From assembly GCA_902595745.1 (NCBI GenBank), contig CACJRE010000006.1, forward strand, positions 1-43,133: a stretch of 43,133 nucleotides of DNA, given 5' to 3'. Source of the stretch: an uncultured Pelagibacteraceae bacterium. Lineage in GTDB: Bacteria; Pseudomonadota; Alphaproteobacteria; Pelagibacterales; Pelagibacteraceae. Position numbers and translations under genes: made by a program. Positions 32,805 through 42,553 of the stretch are shown piece by piece; the first letter of the stretch is position 1; each line of letters begins with the position of its first letter. The notes below the pieces were generated by a model that saw only the letters and a program-made list of their open reading frames with translations, searched no databases and was not told the DNA's origin.

Positions 32805-35536
32805 TGAGTAATTCACAAATTAATCTTCCAAAGACAGCTTTTTCAATGAAGGCTAATTTACCAGTAAGAGAGCCAGAAATCCTAGAATATTGGAATAAGA
32901 TTAATTTATATCAAGAACTTAGACAATCTAGCAAAGGTGATGAAAAATTTGTTTTACACGACGGCCCTCCTTACGCAAATGGCAATATCCACATGGGTAC
33001 TGCTCTAAATAAAATTTTAAAAGACATTATAGTAAAATTTCATCAGATGGATGGTAAAGACTCTATCTATGTTCCTGGATGGGATTGTCATGGTTTACCA
33101 ATTGAATGGAAAATAGAGGAGCAATATAAAAAAAATAAAAAAAATAAAAATGAAGTTCCAATAGTAGAGTTTAGAAAAGAATGCAGATCTTTTGCAGAAA
33201 AATGGATTGAAGTTCACAAAGGACAATTTAAACGACTAGGAGTAATTGGGGATTGGGAAAATTATTACTCTACAATGAGTTATGATGCAGAAGCTCAAAT
33301 TGTAAGAGAGTTAGGAAAATTTTTAAAAGAAGGAAGTTTATATCGAGGTTTCAAACCTGTTTTATGGTCTACGGTTGAAAAAACTGCACTTGCAGATGCA
33401 GAAGTTGAATATCAAGATCATAAATCTGATACTATTTATACATCCTTTCCTGTAAAATCATCTAATCTTAAAGAACTTGAGGGGAGTGAGGTTATCATTT
33501 GGACAACAACCCCATGGACTATACCAGCAAATAAAGCTTTAGCTTATAATGAAGCTCTAGACTATGTCTTGGTACAGCTTAATGATGATGGTGATTTCAA
33601 AAACAAAAATATAATTATAGCAGAAGCTTTACTGGATTCTGTTGTAAAAGAATGTTCAATAAAAAATTACAAAATAATTAAAAAATTTAAAGGTAAGGAT
33701 TTAAAAGATACAATCTGCAATCATCCTTTTTTTAGTTTGGGCTATGAATATGATATTCCAATGTTGGAGGCAAGATTTGTAACAACAGAACAAGGAACTG
33801 GTATTGTGCATTGTGCACCAAGCCATGGACCTGATGATTTCAACTTATGTTTAAATCATGGAATTAAAGCCATTGAAACAGTAGATGGAGATGGAAAATA
33901 TACTAAGAACGTCCATTTATTTGAAGGTAATCATATTTTTAAATCCAATCCAATTGTAATTGAGAAACTTAAAGAACAAAAAAAATTATTAGCTAATGGT
34001 GAGCTAACACATTCTTATCCTCATTCATGGAGATCTAAAGCTCCACTGGTTCACAGAGCAACACCACAATGGTTTATATCAATGGAAAGTCATAAATTGA
34101 GAGAGACAGCTTTAAAAGCTCTTGATGAGACAACATTTTATCCTAGCAAAGGAAAAGAGAGATTAAAATCTATGATCGAAACAAGACCTGACTGGTGTGT
34201 ATCAAGACAGAGAGTTTGGGGAGTTCCTCTTCCAATTTTTGTAAATAAAAAAACTAAGGAGATATTAGTTGATGATGAAGTTAATGAAAATATAGCTCGC
34301 ATTTATGAAAAAGAGGGCTCTGATTGTTGGTTTTCTGACAATCCACAAAGGTTTTTGGGTGAAAAATATAAGTCTGAAGAATATGAAAAGTTAAGCGATA
34401 TTGTTGAAGTATGGTTTGATAGTGGATCTACTCATTCGTTTGTATTAGAAAAAAGAGAAGATCTTAAATGGCCAGCATCGATGTACCTTGAAGGTTCAGA
34501 TCAGCACAGAGGATGGTTCCATTCATCTCTACTTGAGTCTTGCGGAACAAGAGGAAAAGCACCATTCGAGTCAATTTTATCTCATGGTTTTGTTGTTGAT
34601 GGAAAAGGGTTAAAAATGTCCAAATCACTTGGGAATGTGATTGCCCCAGAAGATATTCTAAAAAAATATGGTGCTGATATTTTAAGAATTTGGGTAGCTT
34701 CATCGAATTATGCGGAAGACTTAAGAATTGATCATTCAATTTTAGATCAGCACGCTGATTCTTACAGAAAAATTAGAAATACTTTTAGGTATTTACTTGG
34801 AAATCTTAATGATAATTTTGAAGAAGTTGATTTTGAAAAAATAAATATATCTGAATTGCCTGAATTAGAGCAATTTATGCTTCATAAAATTTATTCATTG
34901 AACGAAAATTTTAAAAATTATTTTAATAATTATGATTTTCACAATCTATACAAAGAGTTATTAAATTTTTGCACTGTAGATTTATCAGCATTTTATTTTG
35001 ATATACGAAAAGACAGTTTATATTGTGATTCTAAAGAATCTAAAAAAAGACAGTCTACAATAATTTTACTTAATATTATTCTCAGTTCACTTTTAAGATG
35101 GTTTGCTCCAATTCTGTCTTTTACTACAGAGGAGATATATAGGCTGATAATGAATGACAATAAAAGCATTCATTTAACTAAGTTTTTAGAGTTTCCCAAC
35201 AATTTTAAAAATGAAAATTTAAATCAAAAATGGTTAGAGCTTATTAAAATTAGGAATATCTGCAATATTAGCATCGAAGAAAAAAGAGCGAGTAAAGAAA
35301 TTGGATCAAGTTTGGAGGCTAGTTTAAAAATTGATCTAGATAAAAAACTTAATGATATTTCAAAAGACGTAGATTTTTCTGAACTGTGCATTACTTCAAG
35401 CGCTGAGGTTTCTTATTTTGAAAATACTGAAACAAAAGTTCAAACTACTAAGGCAGAGGGCTCAAAATGCCAAGTATGTTGGAAAATTACTAAAGATGCG
35501 TGTTCAAGAAAAAACTGCCCAAAAAACTCTGAATGA
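32804..35536 (+). CDS. ileS: Isoleucyl-tRNA synthetase
   Basis: A 910-residue class I synthetase, full length. The HIGH-type motif reads GNIHMGTALNKILKD (around residue 60), GWDCHGLPIEWKIEE follows, the editing domain has WTTTPWTIPANKALAY, and GLKMSKSLGN is the KMSKS loop. A C-terminal zinc-binding segment CQVCWK with CSRKNC is present, the second pair spaced CxxxxC instead of the common CxxC. It charges tRNA-Ile and edits valine. It overlaps ribF by 1 bp and lspA by 4 bp (ATGA). Confidence 0.97.
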   Translation: MSNSQINLPKTAFSMKANLPVREPEILEYWNKINLYQELRQSSKGDEKFVLHDGPPYANGNIHMGTALNKILKDIIVKFHQMDGKDSIYVPGWDCHGLPIEWKIEEQYKKNKKNKNEVPIVEFRKECRSFAEKWIEVHKGQFKRLGVIGDWENYYSTMSYDAEAQIVRELGKFLKEGSLYRGFKPVLWSTVEKTALADAEVEYQDHKSDTIYTSFPVKSSNLKELEGSEVIIWTTTPWTIPANKALAYNEALDYVLVQLNDDGDFKNKNIIIAEALLDSVVKECSIKNYKIIKKFKGKDLKDTICNHPFFSLGYEYDIPMLEARFVTTEQGTGIVHCAPSHGPDDFNLCLNHGIKAIETVDGDGKYTKNVHLFEGNHIFKSNPIVIEKLKEQKKLLANGELTHSYPHSWRSKAPLVHRATPQWFISMESHKLRETALKALDETTFYPSKGKERLKSMIETRPDWCVSRQRVWGVPLPIFVNKKTKEILVDDEVNENIARIYEKEGSDCWFSDNPQRFLGEKYKSEEYEKLSDIVEVWFDSGSTHSFVLEKREDLKWPASMYLEGSDQHRGWFHSSLLESCGTRGKAPFESILSHGFVVDGKGLKMSKSLGNVIAPEDILKKYGADILRIWVASSNYAEDLRIDHSILDQHADSYRKIRNTFRYLLGNLNDNFEEVDFEKINISELPELEQFMLHKIYSLNENFKNYFNNYDFHNLYKELLNFCTVDLSAFYFDIRKDSLYCDSKESKKRQSTIILLNIILSSLLRWFAPILSFTTEEIYRLIMNDNKSIHLTKFLEFPNNFKNENLNQKWLELIKIRNICNISIEEKRASKEIGSSLEASLKIDLDKKLNDISKDVDFSELCITSSAEVSYFENTETKVQTTKAEGSKCQVCWKITKDACSRKNCPKNSE

Positions 35537-36027
35537 TATTAAATTTTTTAAACAAGAATTTTTATGTTGGTTTTTTATTGGTAGCTTTAATTTATTTTTT
35601 AGATAGATTAACAAAAATATTGGTCATTCACCTTGATAAAAATAGTCTTGGATCAGATATTTTTAGTTCTGCATATTTAAATATTATATTGATTTGGAAT
35701 AAAGGGATTGCGTTTGGTTTATTCTCTTTTGATAAATCTCACCTATATAATATTTTAAGTTTAATTATTGCCATAATAATTGTCATATTGGTTGCAATGT
35801 CATTAAAAAGTCAGGGCTTTAAAAGGTATTCGTTACTAATGATTGTTGGAGGAGCACTAGGTAATTTACATGACAGAATTTTTTCTAAAGCTGTACCAGA
35901 TTTTATAGATTTTCATGTTGGAAATTTTCATTGGTTTATTTTTAACGTATCAGATATATTTATTACACTAGGCGTAATTAGCATGATTGTTATTGAGCTA
36001 GCTGATAATAAAAATGAGAAAAAATAA
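35533..36027 (+). CDS. lspA: Lipoprotein signal peptidase (signal peptidase II)
   Basis: A 164-residue aspartic membrane protease with four predicted helices. LIWNKGIAFGLF and the two catalytic aspartates in GGALGNLHDR and FNVSDIFITLG are intact, as is the PDFIDFHVGNFHWFIFN stretch between them. It cleaves lipoprotein signal peptides before the lipidated cysteine. It overlaps ileS (ATGA) and the following lipoprotein gene (TAATG). At least three lipoprotein genes in this window (at 2048, 11906 and 36027) encode likely substrates. Confidence 0.96.
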   Translation: MILNFLNKNFYVGFLLVALIYFLDRLTKILVIHLDKNSLGSDIFSSAYLNIILIWNKGIAFGLFSFDKSHLYNILSLIIAIIIVILVAMSLKSQGFKRYSLLMIVGGALGNLHDRIFSKAVPDFIDFHVGNFHWFIFNVSDIFITLGVISMIVIELADNKNEKK

Positions 36028-36347
36028 TGATAAAAAAAATTAATCTTTTACTTTTAATCATTTTAAGTATGATTTTACTATCAAATTGCAGCTCAGTTCA
36101 AAAAGCATTTGATCCTCAGAACAAAAACACATCTGAAGAATTTTTAATTGAAAAAAAATCTCCTCTGTCTATGCCACCAAGCTTTGAGGAATTACCAGTT
36201 CCTTCGAATGAAAAAGTCGATAAAGAGAGTCAAATTAATAGTATAGAGGCATTAATTGGTGAAAAAGACGATAATGAAAAATTAGAAACAGTTGAGTCAG
36301 ATAAAAATTTTGAACAGTCAATACTTGAAAAAATCAAAAACAAATAA
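36027..36347 (+). CDS. DUF3035-like small lipoprotein
   Basis: A 106-residue predicted lipoprotein: a hydrophobic signal ends in LLSNC with Cys21. The mature part is acidic and probably disordered. EEFLIEKKSPLSMPPSFEELPVP matches the DUF3035 core, in which an acidic residue, a basic residue and PLxxPPxF recur. The family is characteristic of alphaproteobacteria and often lies beside lspA; its function is unclear and may concern envelope assembly. It shares 1 bp with both lspA and pgi, as a TAATG on each side. Confidence 0.75.
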   Translation: MIKKINLLLLIILSMILLSNCSSVQKAFDPQNKNTSEEFLIEKKSPLSMPPSFEELPVPSNEKVDKESQINSIEALIGEKDDNEKLETVESDKNFEQSILEKIKNK

Positions 36348-37501
36348 TGCTTACTCAAAATATAAGTTTTAAAAACTTTTTAATTCATAAAAAAAAATTG
36401 ATTGTAAAAAAAAACTTAAATTTAATTTTAAATGAAAAAACTCAAGTAATCAGCTCACTTTCAAAATCTTACAAAGATAGTTTTGATAAAAAAAATACAA
36501 AACATTTTAATAAAAAACTAGATTATCGAATTATTGGGATGGGAGGATCTACTCTTGGAGCTCAAGCAATTTATGATTTTTTAAAAAAAAAAATTAAAAA
36601 AAAATTTATATTTGTAGATAATTTGAATACCTCAAAAAATAAACAAACAAAAAAAAACCTTAATAATTTAATTATTTCAAAGTCAGGAAATACAACTGAA
36701 ACAATTGTAAACGCAAATATTTTAATTAAAAAAAAAGATAGAAATTTATTTATAACAGAAAAAAAAAAGAGTTATTTAAGTTTACTCGCACAAAAATTAA
36801 AAGCTGAAGTGGTTGATCATAATAATTATATAGGCGGAAGATATTCTGTTCTATCAGAGGTAGGGATGTTACCTGCAGAATTAATGGGATTAAATTATAA
36901 AAAATTCAGACAATTAAATAATTTAGTAAATAATAAATTTTTTATGAAATCATTAGTTTCGAATGTAGAGTCTACAATTCATTTTTTGAAAACAAAAAAA
37001 TTTAATTCAATTGTTATAAATTATGATGAACAATCAACAAATTTATTTAATTGGTATCAGCAATTAGTAGCCGAGAGTCTTGGAAAAGAAAAAAAAGGTT
37101 TACTTCCTATTATATCTATTATGCCAAAAGATAATCATAGTGTAATGCAATTATATCTTGATGGTTTTAAAAATAATTTTTTTACATTTTTTTATTCACA
37201 CGAAAACAACACCTCTAAAATAAATAATGATTTAGTTTTACCAGAGCAAAAGTTTCTGAAGAACAAGGATATAAACCAAATTATGTTTGCTCAAAAAAAA
37301 GCTACAGAAGTAGTTTTTAAGAAAAAAAATATTCCTTTTAGAAGTTTTGAAATAAAAAAAAGAGATGAAAAAACACTTGGTGAACTTTTTTGTTTTTTTA
37401 TTCTTGAAACAATATTAATTGGCTTAGCTCTTAAAATTAATCCATTTGATCAACCAGCTGTTGAACTTATTAAAAAAGAAACTAAGAAAATTTTAGTCTA
37501 A
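36347..37501 (+). CDS. pgi: Glucose-6-phosphate isomerase (short form)
   Basis: A 384-residue protein with the PGI fold motifs in order: GMGGSTLGA (64-72), ISKSGNTTET (110-119), NYIGGRYSVLSEVG, QQLVAESLGKEKKG with the catalytic Glu, DNHSVMQLYLDG with the catalytic His, and INPFDQPAVELIKKETKK with the Lys. It interconverts glucose-6-phosphate and fructose-6-phosphate. At 384 residues it is shorter than the bacterial forms of about 450-550, apparently by trimming of the ends and loops, since every catalytic motif remains. Its stop interlocks with that of convergent rsmD (CTAA). Confidence 0.9.
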   Translation: MLTQNISFKNFLIHKKKLIVKKNLNLILNEKTQVISSLSKSYKDSFDKKNTKHFNKKLDYRIIGMGGSTLGAQAIYDFLKKKIKKKFIFVDNLNTSKNKQTKKNLNNLIISKSGNTTETIVNANILIKKKDRNLFITEKKKSYLSLLAQKLKAEVVDHNNYIGGRYSVLSEVGMLPAELMGLNYKKFRQLNNLVNNKFFMKSLVSNVESTIHFLKTKKFNSIVINYDEQSTNLFNWYQQLVAESLGKEKKGLLPIISIMPKDNHSVMQLYLDGFKNNFFTFFYSHENNTSKINNDLVLPEQKFLKNKDINQIMFAQKKATEVVFKKKNIPFRSFEIKKRDEKTLGELFCFFILETILIGLALKINPFDQPAVELIKKETKKILV

Positions 37502-38061
37502 GAATAAGATCCAAATATAATTTTGGAAATTCCATATTTTTTTTCATCAATTAATTGAAAATTTTTTGGAAATTCATCAATTTCTTTTTTATGTCTGTGA
37601 ATAATAATTATACCACTTTCTTTAAGTATTCGATTTTCAATTATTTTATTAAGAACATTTTCTAAAGCCTTTTCTTTGTAAGGTGGATCTAAAAAAACTA
37701 TATCATATCCCAATTTTAAACTTTTAAATTCAAAGTTATTTAGAATATCTGACTCAACAACTTCATAATTGATTTCTGATTTTAAATTATTTAGATTTTT
37801 TTTTAAAATAGGCAAAACACCCTCATATTTTTCTACAAATGTCACATAACTAGCGCCATGAGAAAGACACTCAATACCAAAAGAGCCTACTCCAGAAAAT
37901 AGATCTAGCACATTTGCTTTTTTTATATCTATTGAAAACTTTTTTGAATGATTAATTATGTTGAATATCGACTCTTTAGTGAGATCTTTTAATGGTCTGG
38001 TTTCTTTATCTTTAGGTTCAAGTAATTTTTTTCCTTTAAATCTGCCCCCAATGACTCTCAT
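37498..38061 (-). CDS. rsmD: 16S rRNA (guanine-966-N2)-methyltransferase RsmD
   Basis: A 187-residue Rossmann methyltransferase. MRVIGGRFKGKKL begins the typical RsmD N-terminus, KANVLDLFSGVGSFGIECLSHGA is the SAM loop, and VFLDPPYKEKAL gives the DPPY catalytic motif of N6/N2-methyltransferases. It should methylate G966 of 16S rRNA during small-subunit assembly. Its start shares one base with the stop of purD. The length is normal for the family. Other YhhF/RsmD-like rRNA methyltransferases are less likely, given the clear N-terminal signature. Confidence 0.93.
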   Translation of the reverse strand: MRVIGGRFKGKKLLEPKDKETRPLKDLTKESIFNIINHSKKFSIDIKKANVLDLFSGVGSFGIECLSHGASYVTFVEKYEGVLPILKKNLNNLKSEINYEVVESDILNNFEFKSLKLGYDIVFLDPPYKEKALENVLNKIIENRILKESGIIIIHRHKKEIDEFPKNFQLIDEKKYGISKIIFGSYS

Positions 38062-39323
38062 TAATTTATAACTTTATAACCAATATCTCTTCTATAAAAA
38101 CCACCATTCCAATCTAATTTTTCTATACATTGATGTACTTCATTTCTTGCTTTTAAAAAATCATCAGAAAGTGAAATAAAGTTTAATACTCTTCCACCAG
38201 TAGCAAAAAATTTATCATTTTCATTTTTTGTGCCAGCATGAAATATAAAATTATCTTCATTTAGACTTAAATTTTCAAGATTTTTTATTAAGACATTTTT
38301 TTGATAAGTGTCTGGGTATCCTTTTGAACACAAAACAACACATAAACTCTTTTTATTAGTCCACTCAATATTAATATCCGCAAGTTTTTTATTGCAACAA
38401 GAGTCAATTATTTCTGCTAAGTCAGTTTTGAGTTTTGGAAGAATAGTTTGACATTCAGGATCACCCATTCGAACATTGTACTCGATCAAATAGGGTTCAT
38501 TTTCAACAATCATCAAACCAGCATATAAAAATCCTTTATATTCAGTCCCAAGGTCAGAGAGCCCTTTAAGTGTAGGTTTAATAATTTTGTCTAAAATTTT
38601 ATTTTCTAAATCATTACTTATTAGTCGAGAAGGTGAGTATGCTCCCATTCCTCCAGTATTTTTACCACTATCTCCTTCAAGAACTCTTTTATGATCTTGT
38701 GCGGTTTCAAAGCTTTTAACAGTAGTTCCATCACTAATTATAAAATAGCTCATCTCTTCACCTTCAAGAAATTCTTCAATAAGTACATTTTTAGCTTCTC
38801 CAAATTTTCCATCAAATATCTCTTCAACTGCCATGAAACTTTCTTGTTTATTATTACATATATAAACCCCTTTGCCTGCAGCTAGGTTGTCTGCTTTAAT
38901 TACATTTGGATATTTTGCATTTTCTAAAAATTTTTTAGCATCAATTTTATTTTCAAAAATACCAAAGTTTGCAGTAGGTATGTTGTATTTTTGACAAAGT
39001 TTTTTAGTAAAAATTTTAGAACCCTCAAGTTGTGAAGCAATTTTGTTAGGTCCAAATACTTTAATGTTAAACTGTTCTAGATAGTCTACAATTCCATTCA
39101 CCAAAGGTTGTTCAGGACCCACAACAACTAAATCTATAAATTTGTCTTTAATATATTTATGCAATTCATCAAACTGATTAATATCCATCTCAACGTTAGT
39201 TGCAATCTTTGAGGTTCCAGCGTTCCCTGGAATACAAAAAATTTCCTTTATAAGTGATGATTTAGATATCGTAGTAGCTATTGCGTGTTCTCTACCACCG
39301 CTACCTATAATTGCAATTCTCAT
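38061..39323 (-). CDS. purD: Phosphoribosylamine-glycine ligase (GAR synthetase)
   Basis: A 420-residue ATP-grasp enzyme for the second step of purine synthesis. It begins MRIAIIGSGGREHAIATTI and contains VVGPEQPLVNGIVDYL, VIKADNLAAGKGVYI (ATP-grasp lysine loop), NTGGMGAYSPSRLI and IEYNVRMGDPECQ, which hold the metal and ATP residues. It is full length. It leads rsmD on the minus strand, overlapping it by one base, and starts only 23 bp from the divergent DUF2093 gene. With the AzgA-like permease and the phosphoribosyltransferase, the cell can both make and salvage purines. Confidence 0.97.
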   Translation of the reverse strand: MRIAIIGSGGREHAIATTISKSSLIKEIFCIPGNAGTSKIATNVEMDINQFDELHKYIKDKFIDLVVVGPEQPLVNGIVDYLEQFNIKVFGPNKIASQLEGSKIFTKKLCQKYNIPTANFGIFENKIDAKKFLENAKYPNVIKADNLAAGKGVYICNNKQESFMAVEEIFDGKFGEAKNVLIEEFLEGEEMSYFIISDGTTVKSFETAQDHKRVLEGDSGKNTGGMGAYSPSRLISNDLENKILDKIIKPTLKGLSDLGTEYKGFLYAGLMIVENEPYLIEYNVRMGDPECQTILPKLKTDLAEIIDSCCNKKLADINIEWTNKKSLCVVLCSKGYPDTYQKNVLIKNLENLSLNEDNFIFHAGTKNENDKFFATGGRVLNFISLSDDFLKARNEVHQCIEKLDWNGGFYRRDIGYKVIN

Positions 39324-39346
39324 ATTAATATTTATATATCTTATAA

Positions 39347-39541
39347 ATGAAAAATAAATTAGCTAAATTAAAATATATGCCTAATAATTTTCAAATTATT
39401 GAGGAGGGCGACCATGTGATCTGTGCTATCTCAAAAAAAATAATACCTTTGGAAAATTTGAATTATTGGAATGTTGATAAGCAAGAGGCTTATTTTTCTT
39501 ATGTAGAGTCCTCTATTGAAAGAGAAAATAAAGATAATTAA
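39347..39541 (+). CDS. DUF2093 small protein
   Basis: A 64-residue protein with LKYMPNNFQIIEEGDHVICAISKKIIPLENLNYWNVDKQEAY. This matches DUF2093, a family nearly confined to alphaproteobacteria, which usually neighbours xseA or lipid A genes. The length fits. It is probably cytoplasmic; its function is unknown, and the single Cys in VICAISK is the only chemically notable residue. Its start is 23 bp from divergent purD. Its stop interlocks (TTAA) with that of the convergent acyltransferase gene. Confidence 0.83.
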   Translation: MKNKLAKLKYMPNNFQIIEEGDHVICAISKKIIPLENLNYWNVDKQEAYFSYVESSIERENKDN

Positions 39542-40398
39542 CTTTTCCATCGATCATGTGTCCAAATCCATTGATCAACATTTTTTAAAATCATCTTTTC
39601 GAGTACTTTATTTAGAAACTCAGTAATTTGTTGGATCGATTTTGTTTTACCTACTTTGATTGGTTTTGAGATATAAATTTTAAAGTAATTTGATTTTTTT
39701 CTCTCAATGTAGATAGGTATCAATTCACAATTATATTTTTTTACTAGTTGAGCAGGGATTGTTGTAGTTGTTGCCAAATTATTAAAAAATTTGACTTTTT
39801 CACCCTCTCTTACTCTTTGATCTATCATCAAAGCTATTGATTTTCCTTCAATTAATTTTTTAATTATTTCACGGCTACCTGCTCGACCTTTTTTAATTTG
39901 ATTTTTACAGATATATTCTTTTCTGATTTGTTCCATCGTTTTATTCAAAAAAACATTATTTAAAGGTCTATAAATAGCAGCAAGGTCAATTCCTGCTTTT
40001 TCTATTTCCATAGCCATGAGTTCAAAATTATTAAAATGACCTGAAATAAAAACTGCTCTTTTATTATTTTTTTTAAGATTATCTAAATGTTCCAAACCAT
40101 CTATCGATATATATTTTTTTAGTTCGTTATTTCTAAATTTTTTTAAATAAACGTATTCAGCAAAAATCCTTCCATAATTACCTAACACATTAGAGGCAAT
40201 TAACGATGGACTTTCAGAGTGTTTAATATTTGCTTTTTTTAAATTTTGAATAATTATTTTCTTTGATCTAAATATCGGGCCTATAAATCTTCCAATAAAA
40301 AATCCCAAATTAGATGAAAGTTGATATCCAATTAGTTGAAAAAAAAAGAATAGAATTTTGATCAAAATGAACTCTAAGAAATAAGCTATTTTTTTCAT
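39538..40398 (-). CDS. Lauroyl-type lipid A acyltransferase (LpxL/HtrB family)
   Basis: A 286-residue acyltransferase. A membrane helix near the N-terminus (about 8-25) precedes the catalytic HX4E motif in SGHFNNFELM (His121, Glu126). AAIYRPLNNVFLNKTMEQIR, LMIDQRVREGEKVKFFN and VKKYNCELIPIYIER are further LpxL/LpxM blocks. It transfers a fatty acid to Kdo2-lipid IVA or a similar lipid A precursor. It overlaps lpxK by ATGA in a waaA-lpxK-acyltransferase run, which supports lipid A over phospholipid as the acceptor. Whether it is the lauroyl or myristoyl step is not clear from sequence. Confidence 0.88.
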   Translation of the reverse strand: MKKIAYFLEFILIKILFFFFQLIGYQLSSNLGFFIGRFIGPIFRSKKIIIQNLKKANIKHSESPSLIASNVLGNYGRIFAEYVYLKKFRNNELKKYISIDGLEHLDNLKKNNKRAVFISGHFNNFELMAMEIEKAGIDLAAIYRPLNNVFLNKTMEQIRKEYICKNQIKKGRAGSREIIKKLIEGKSIALMIDQRVREGEKVKFFNNLATTTTIPAQLVKKYNCELIPIYIERKKSNYFKIYISKPIKVGKTKSIQQITEFLNKVLEKMILKNVDQWIWTHDRWKS

Positions 40399-41318
40399 AA
40401 TTTTGATATTAGAATTTTTTTTAATTTTTCTCTATTTTTGATTTCTAGCTTAATTTTCAAAAATTTAATATTTTTTCTTTGAGCTTTATTTAACCGAAAA
40501 AAATCTTTTTCTGTCGTTATTAACGTTAAATTATCTCTACTGGCGTTATAATTTAATTTTTTAAGATCAATATTTGAAAATTTATGGTGGTCAGGAAAAA
40601 TTATTTTTTTACTAATATTAAATTTATATTTAATTAAAGTTTGTTCAAACTCATCTGGATTACCGATCCCACAAAACATTAAATATTTTTTTTTTAAATT
40701 AAACTTATTTAAATTTAATGGTTTATATTTTCCCTCAAAGATTTTTAAATCTTTATTAATAGATTTGAATTTAGACAAAATTTTTTTATTGTTTTTTTCT
40801 CCATTTAAAAAGATTAAGTCATAATTTTTTATTACACTTAAATTTTCTCTCAAGGGTCCCGCTGGAAGTGTAAATTCATTTCCAAGCCCATATTCTGAAT
40901 TAAAACATGCAATTCTTAAATTATAATTTATGTTTTTTTGCTGTAAGCCATCATCCAAAATTGCTACTTGATATTTTTTTTTTGAAGCTGCTAAAAGTGC
41001 ATCTTCTCTATTACTCGATGATATAATTTTACCTTTATTATTTAATAAATTAATTTCATCTATCTGATTTTTATAATTTTTTTTTATAAATACTGTTCTA
41101 AATTTATTTTTTAACAATTCATTTATTTCAATTGCCAAAGGTGTTTTTCCTGTTCCACCAATAAATATATTGCCAATACATATTGTTTTAATTTCAAAGG
41201 TTTTTTTTATAGAAAATTTTTTTATAGAATTAATTAAAAATGTGACAGCTGATAAAGGATAAAGTATTAATGAAATAAAATTTTTTGTTTTCCAAAATTT
41301 AGGCTTTATTAATTTCAT
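40395..41318 (-). CDS. lpxK: Tetraacyldisaccharide 4'-kinase
   Basis: A 307-residue kinase that phosphorylates the 4' position of the lipid A disaccharide. An N-terminal hydrophobic segment (about 14-32) attaches it to the membrane. The P-loop GNIFIGGTGKTP (49-60) is the LpxK-specific Walker A. VAILDDGLQQKNI and LPAGPLRENLSVIKNYDLIFLN are the following signature stretches, and LTLITTEKDFFRL is the third. It lies between waaA and the acyltransferase gene with 4-bp overlaps on both sides. Confidence 0.95.
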   Translation of the reverse strand: MKLIKPKFWKTKNFISLILYPLSAVTFLINSIKKFSIKKTFEIKTICIGNIFIGGTGKTPLAIEINELLKNKFRTVFIKKNYKNQIDEINLLNNKGKIISSSNREDALLAASKKKYQVAILDDGLQQKNINYNLRIACFNSEYGLGNEFTLPAGPLRENLSVIKNYDLIFLNGEKNNKKILSKFKSINKDLKIFEGKYKPLNLNKFNLKKKYLMFCGIGNPDEFEQTLIKYKFNISKKIIFPDHHKFSNIDLKKLNYNASRDNLTLITTEKDFFRLNKAQRKNIKFLKIKLEIKNREKLKKILISKL

Positions 41319-42553
41319 ATTAAATATTTATTTATATAAAATAAATTTTTTTCAAGAACATCTTTTCCTATTTTAATAATTCTTTTAATATTTTTATTCG
41401 GAGTTTTATTATTTAATCTTTTTAGTATTAAATTTTCCATTTTTAAAATATCAGAAGTAATTGATGACATCTTAAGCTTGTTTAAAAAAGTATATATTTC
41501 CTTGAAGTTTTTAACATTAGGCCCACTAATTATGTAATTCCCTAATCTTGCAGGCTCAAGAGGATTTTGACCTCCATGTTTAATTATTGATCCACCTACA
41601 AAAGATATATTTGTTAAATTATAAAACTTAGAGGTCTCACCATAACTATCTACTAAATAAATATCAGTATTTTTTTTAATTTTTTCACTTGAAGAATGTA
41701 AGATGCAATTTAGTTCAATTTTATTCAAAGTCTCTTTAATTTCATTAGTTCTACTAACATGTCTTGGAATAATTATTGTTATTAATTTTCTTTGTTTCTT
41801 TTTAAGTTTCTTATGTAAGTTTCCAATTAATATTTCTTCATTGAAATGAGTACTAGCTGCACACCAAACTTTAAAGTCTTTGAATTTATTCTTTAGTAGC
41901 TTTTTTGAATAATCATGATTATTTTTTTGACCGTAATATTTCAAATTGCCAGCAGTCTTAATATCTCTAACTTTTAATAATTTTAGATATTTTAAAGTTT
42001 CTAAGTTTTGGGGTAATGCTAAAGTAATTTTACCAAATACTTGTTTGGCAAAGTTTGGAAAGATTTGCCATTTATTAAAACTACGTTTTGTAATTCTGGC
42101 ATTCATAATTATGATTGGAATATCTTTGATATGTAAATTTCTAAACATATTTGGCCATATTTCCGAGTCTATGAAAATTGCGAGCTCAGGTTGCCAATAA
42201 TTAATAAATCTTTTTACTATGAAATTATTATCTAATGGAAAATATATGTGTGATGTTTTTTTTAATTTTAGTTTGTTAAAAATTTTTGCTGAACTAGTAG
42301 TTGATGTTGATAATAAAATATTCTTTATTTTTTTATTTTTTTCTAATTTTCTTATAACTGGAACAATACTCATTAGCTCACCAACACTTGCCGCATGTAT
42401 CCAAACTTTTTTATTACTTTTTTTTTTAGAATAAATACAAAATTTTTCTCCAACTCTTTTTACATCTTCTTTACCTTTTGCTATTCGGTAAATAATGATT
42501 ATAGGTGATATGATGATGGCAAGATTTGTAAGTATGTTGTAAAAAAAATACAT
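41315..42553 (-). CDS. waaA: 3-deoxy-D-manno-octulosonic acid transferase (Kdo transferase)
   Basis: A 412-residue GT30 glycosyltransferase. A membrane anchor (about 5-24) precedes WIHAASVGE (51-59), whose Glu59 is the likely catalytic base. The CMP-Kdo-side fold carries FVGGSIIKHGGQNPLEPA near residue 325, the family's strongest motif. It adds Kdo to lipid IVA, linking lipid A to the core. It shares one base with the upstream msbA stop (TAATG) and four with lpxK. It is normal in length. Confidence 0.95.
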   Translation of the reverse strand: MYFFYNILTNLAIIISPIIIIYRIAKGKEDVKRVGEKFCIYSKKKSNKKVWIHAASVGELMSIVPVIRKLEKNKKIKNILLSTSTTSSAKIFNKLKLKKTSHIYFPLDNNFIVKRFINYWQPELAIFIDSEIWPNMFRNLHIKDIPIIIMNARITKRSFNKWQIFPNFAKQVFGKITLALPQNLETLKYLKLLKVRDIKTAGNLKYYGQKNNHDYSKKLLKNKFKDFKVWCAASTHFNEEILIGNLHKKLKKKQRKLITIIIPRHVSRTNEIKETLNKIELNCILHSSSEKIKKNTDIYLVDSYGETSKFYNLTNISFVGGSIIKHGGQNPLEPARLGNYIISGPNVKNFKEIYTFLNKLKMSSITSDILKMENLILKRLNNKTPNKNIKRIIKIGKDVLEKNLFYINKYLI

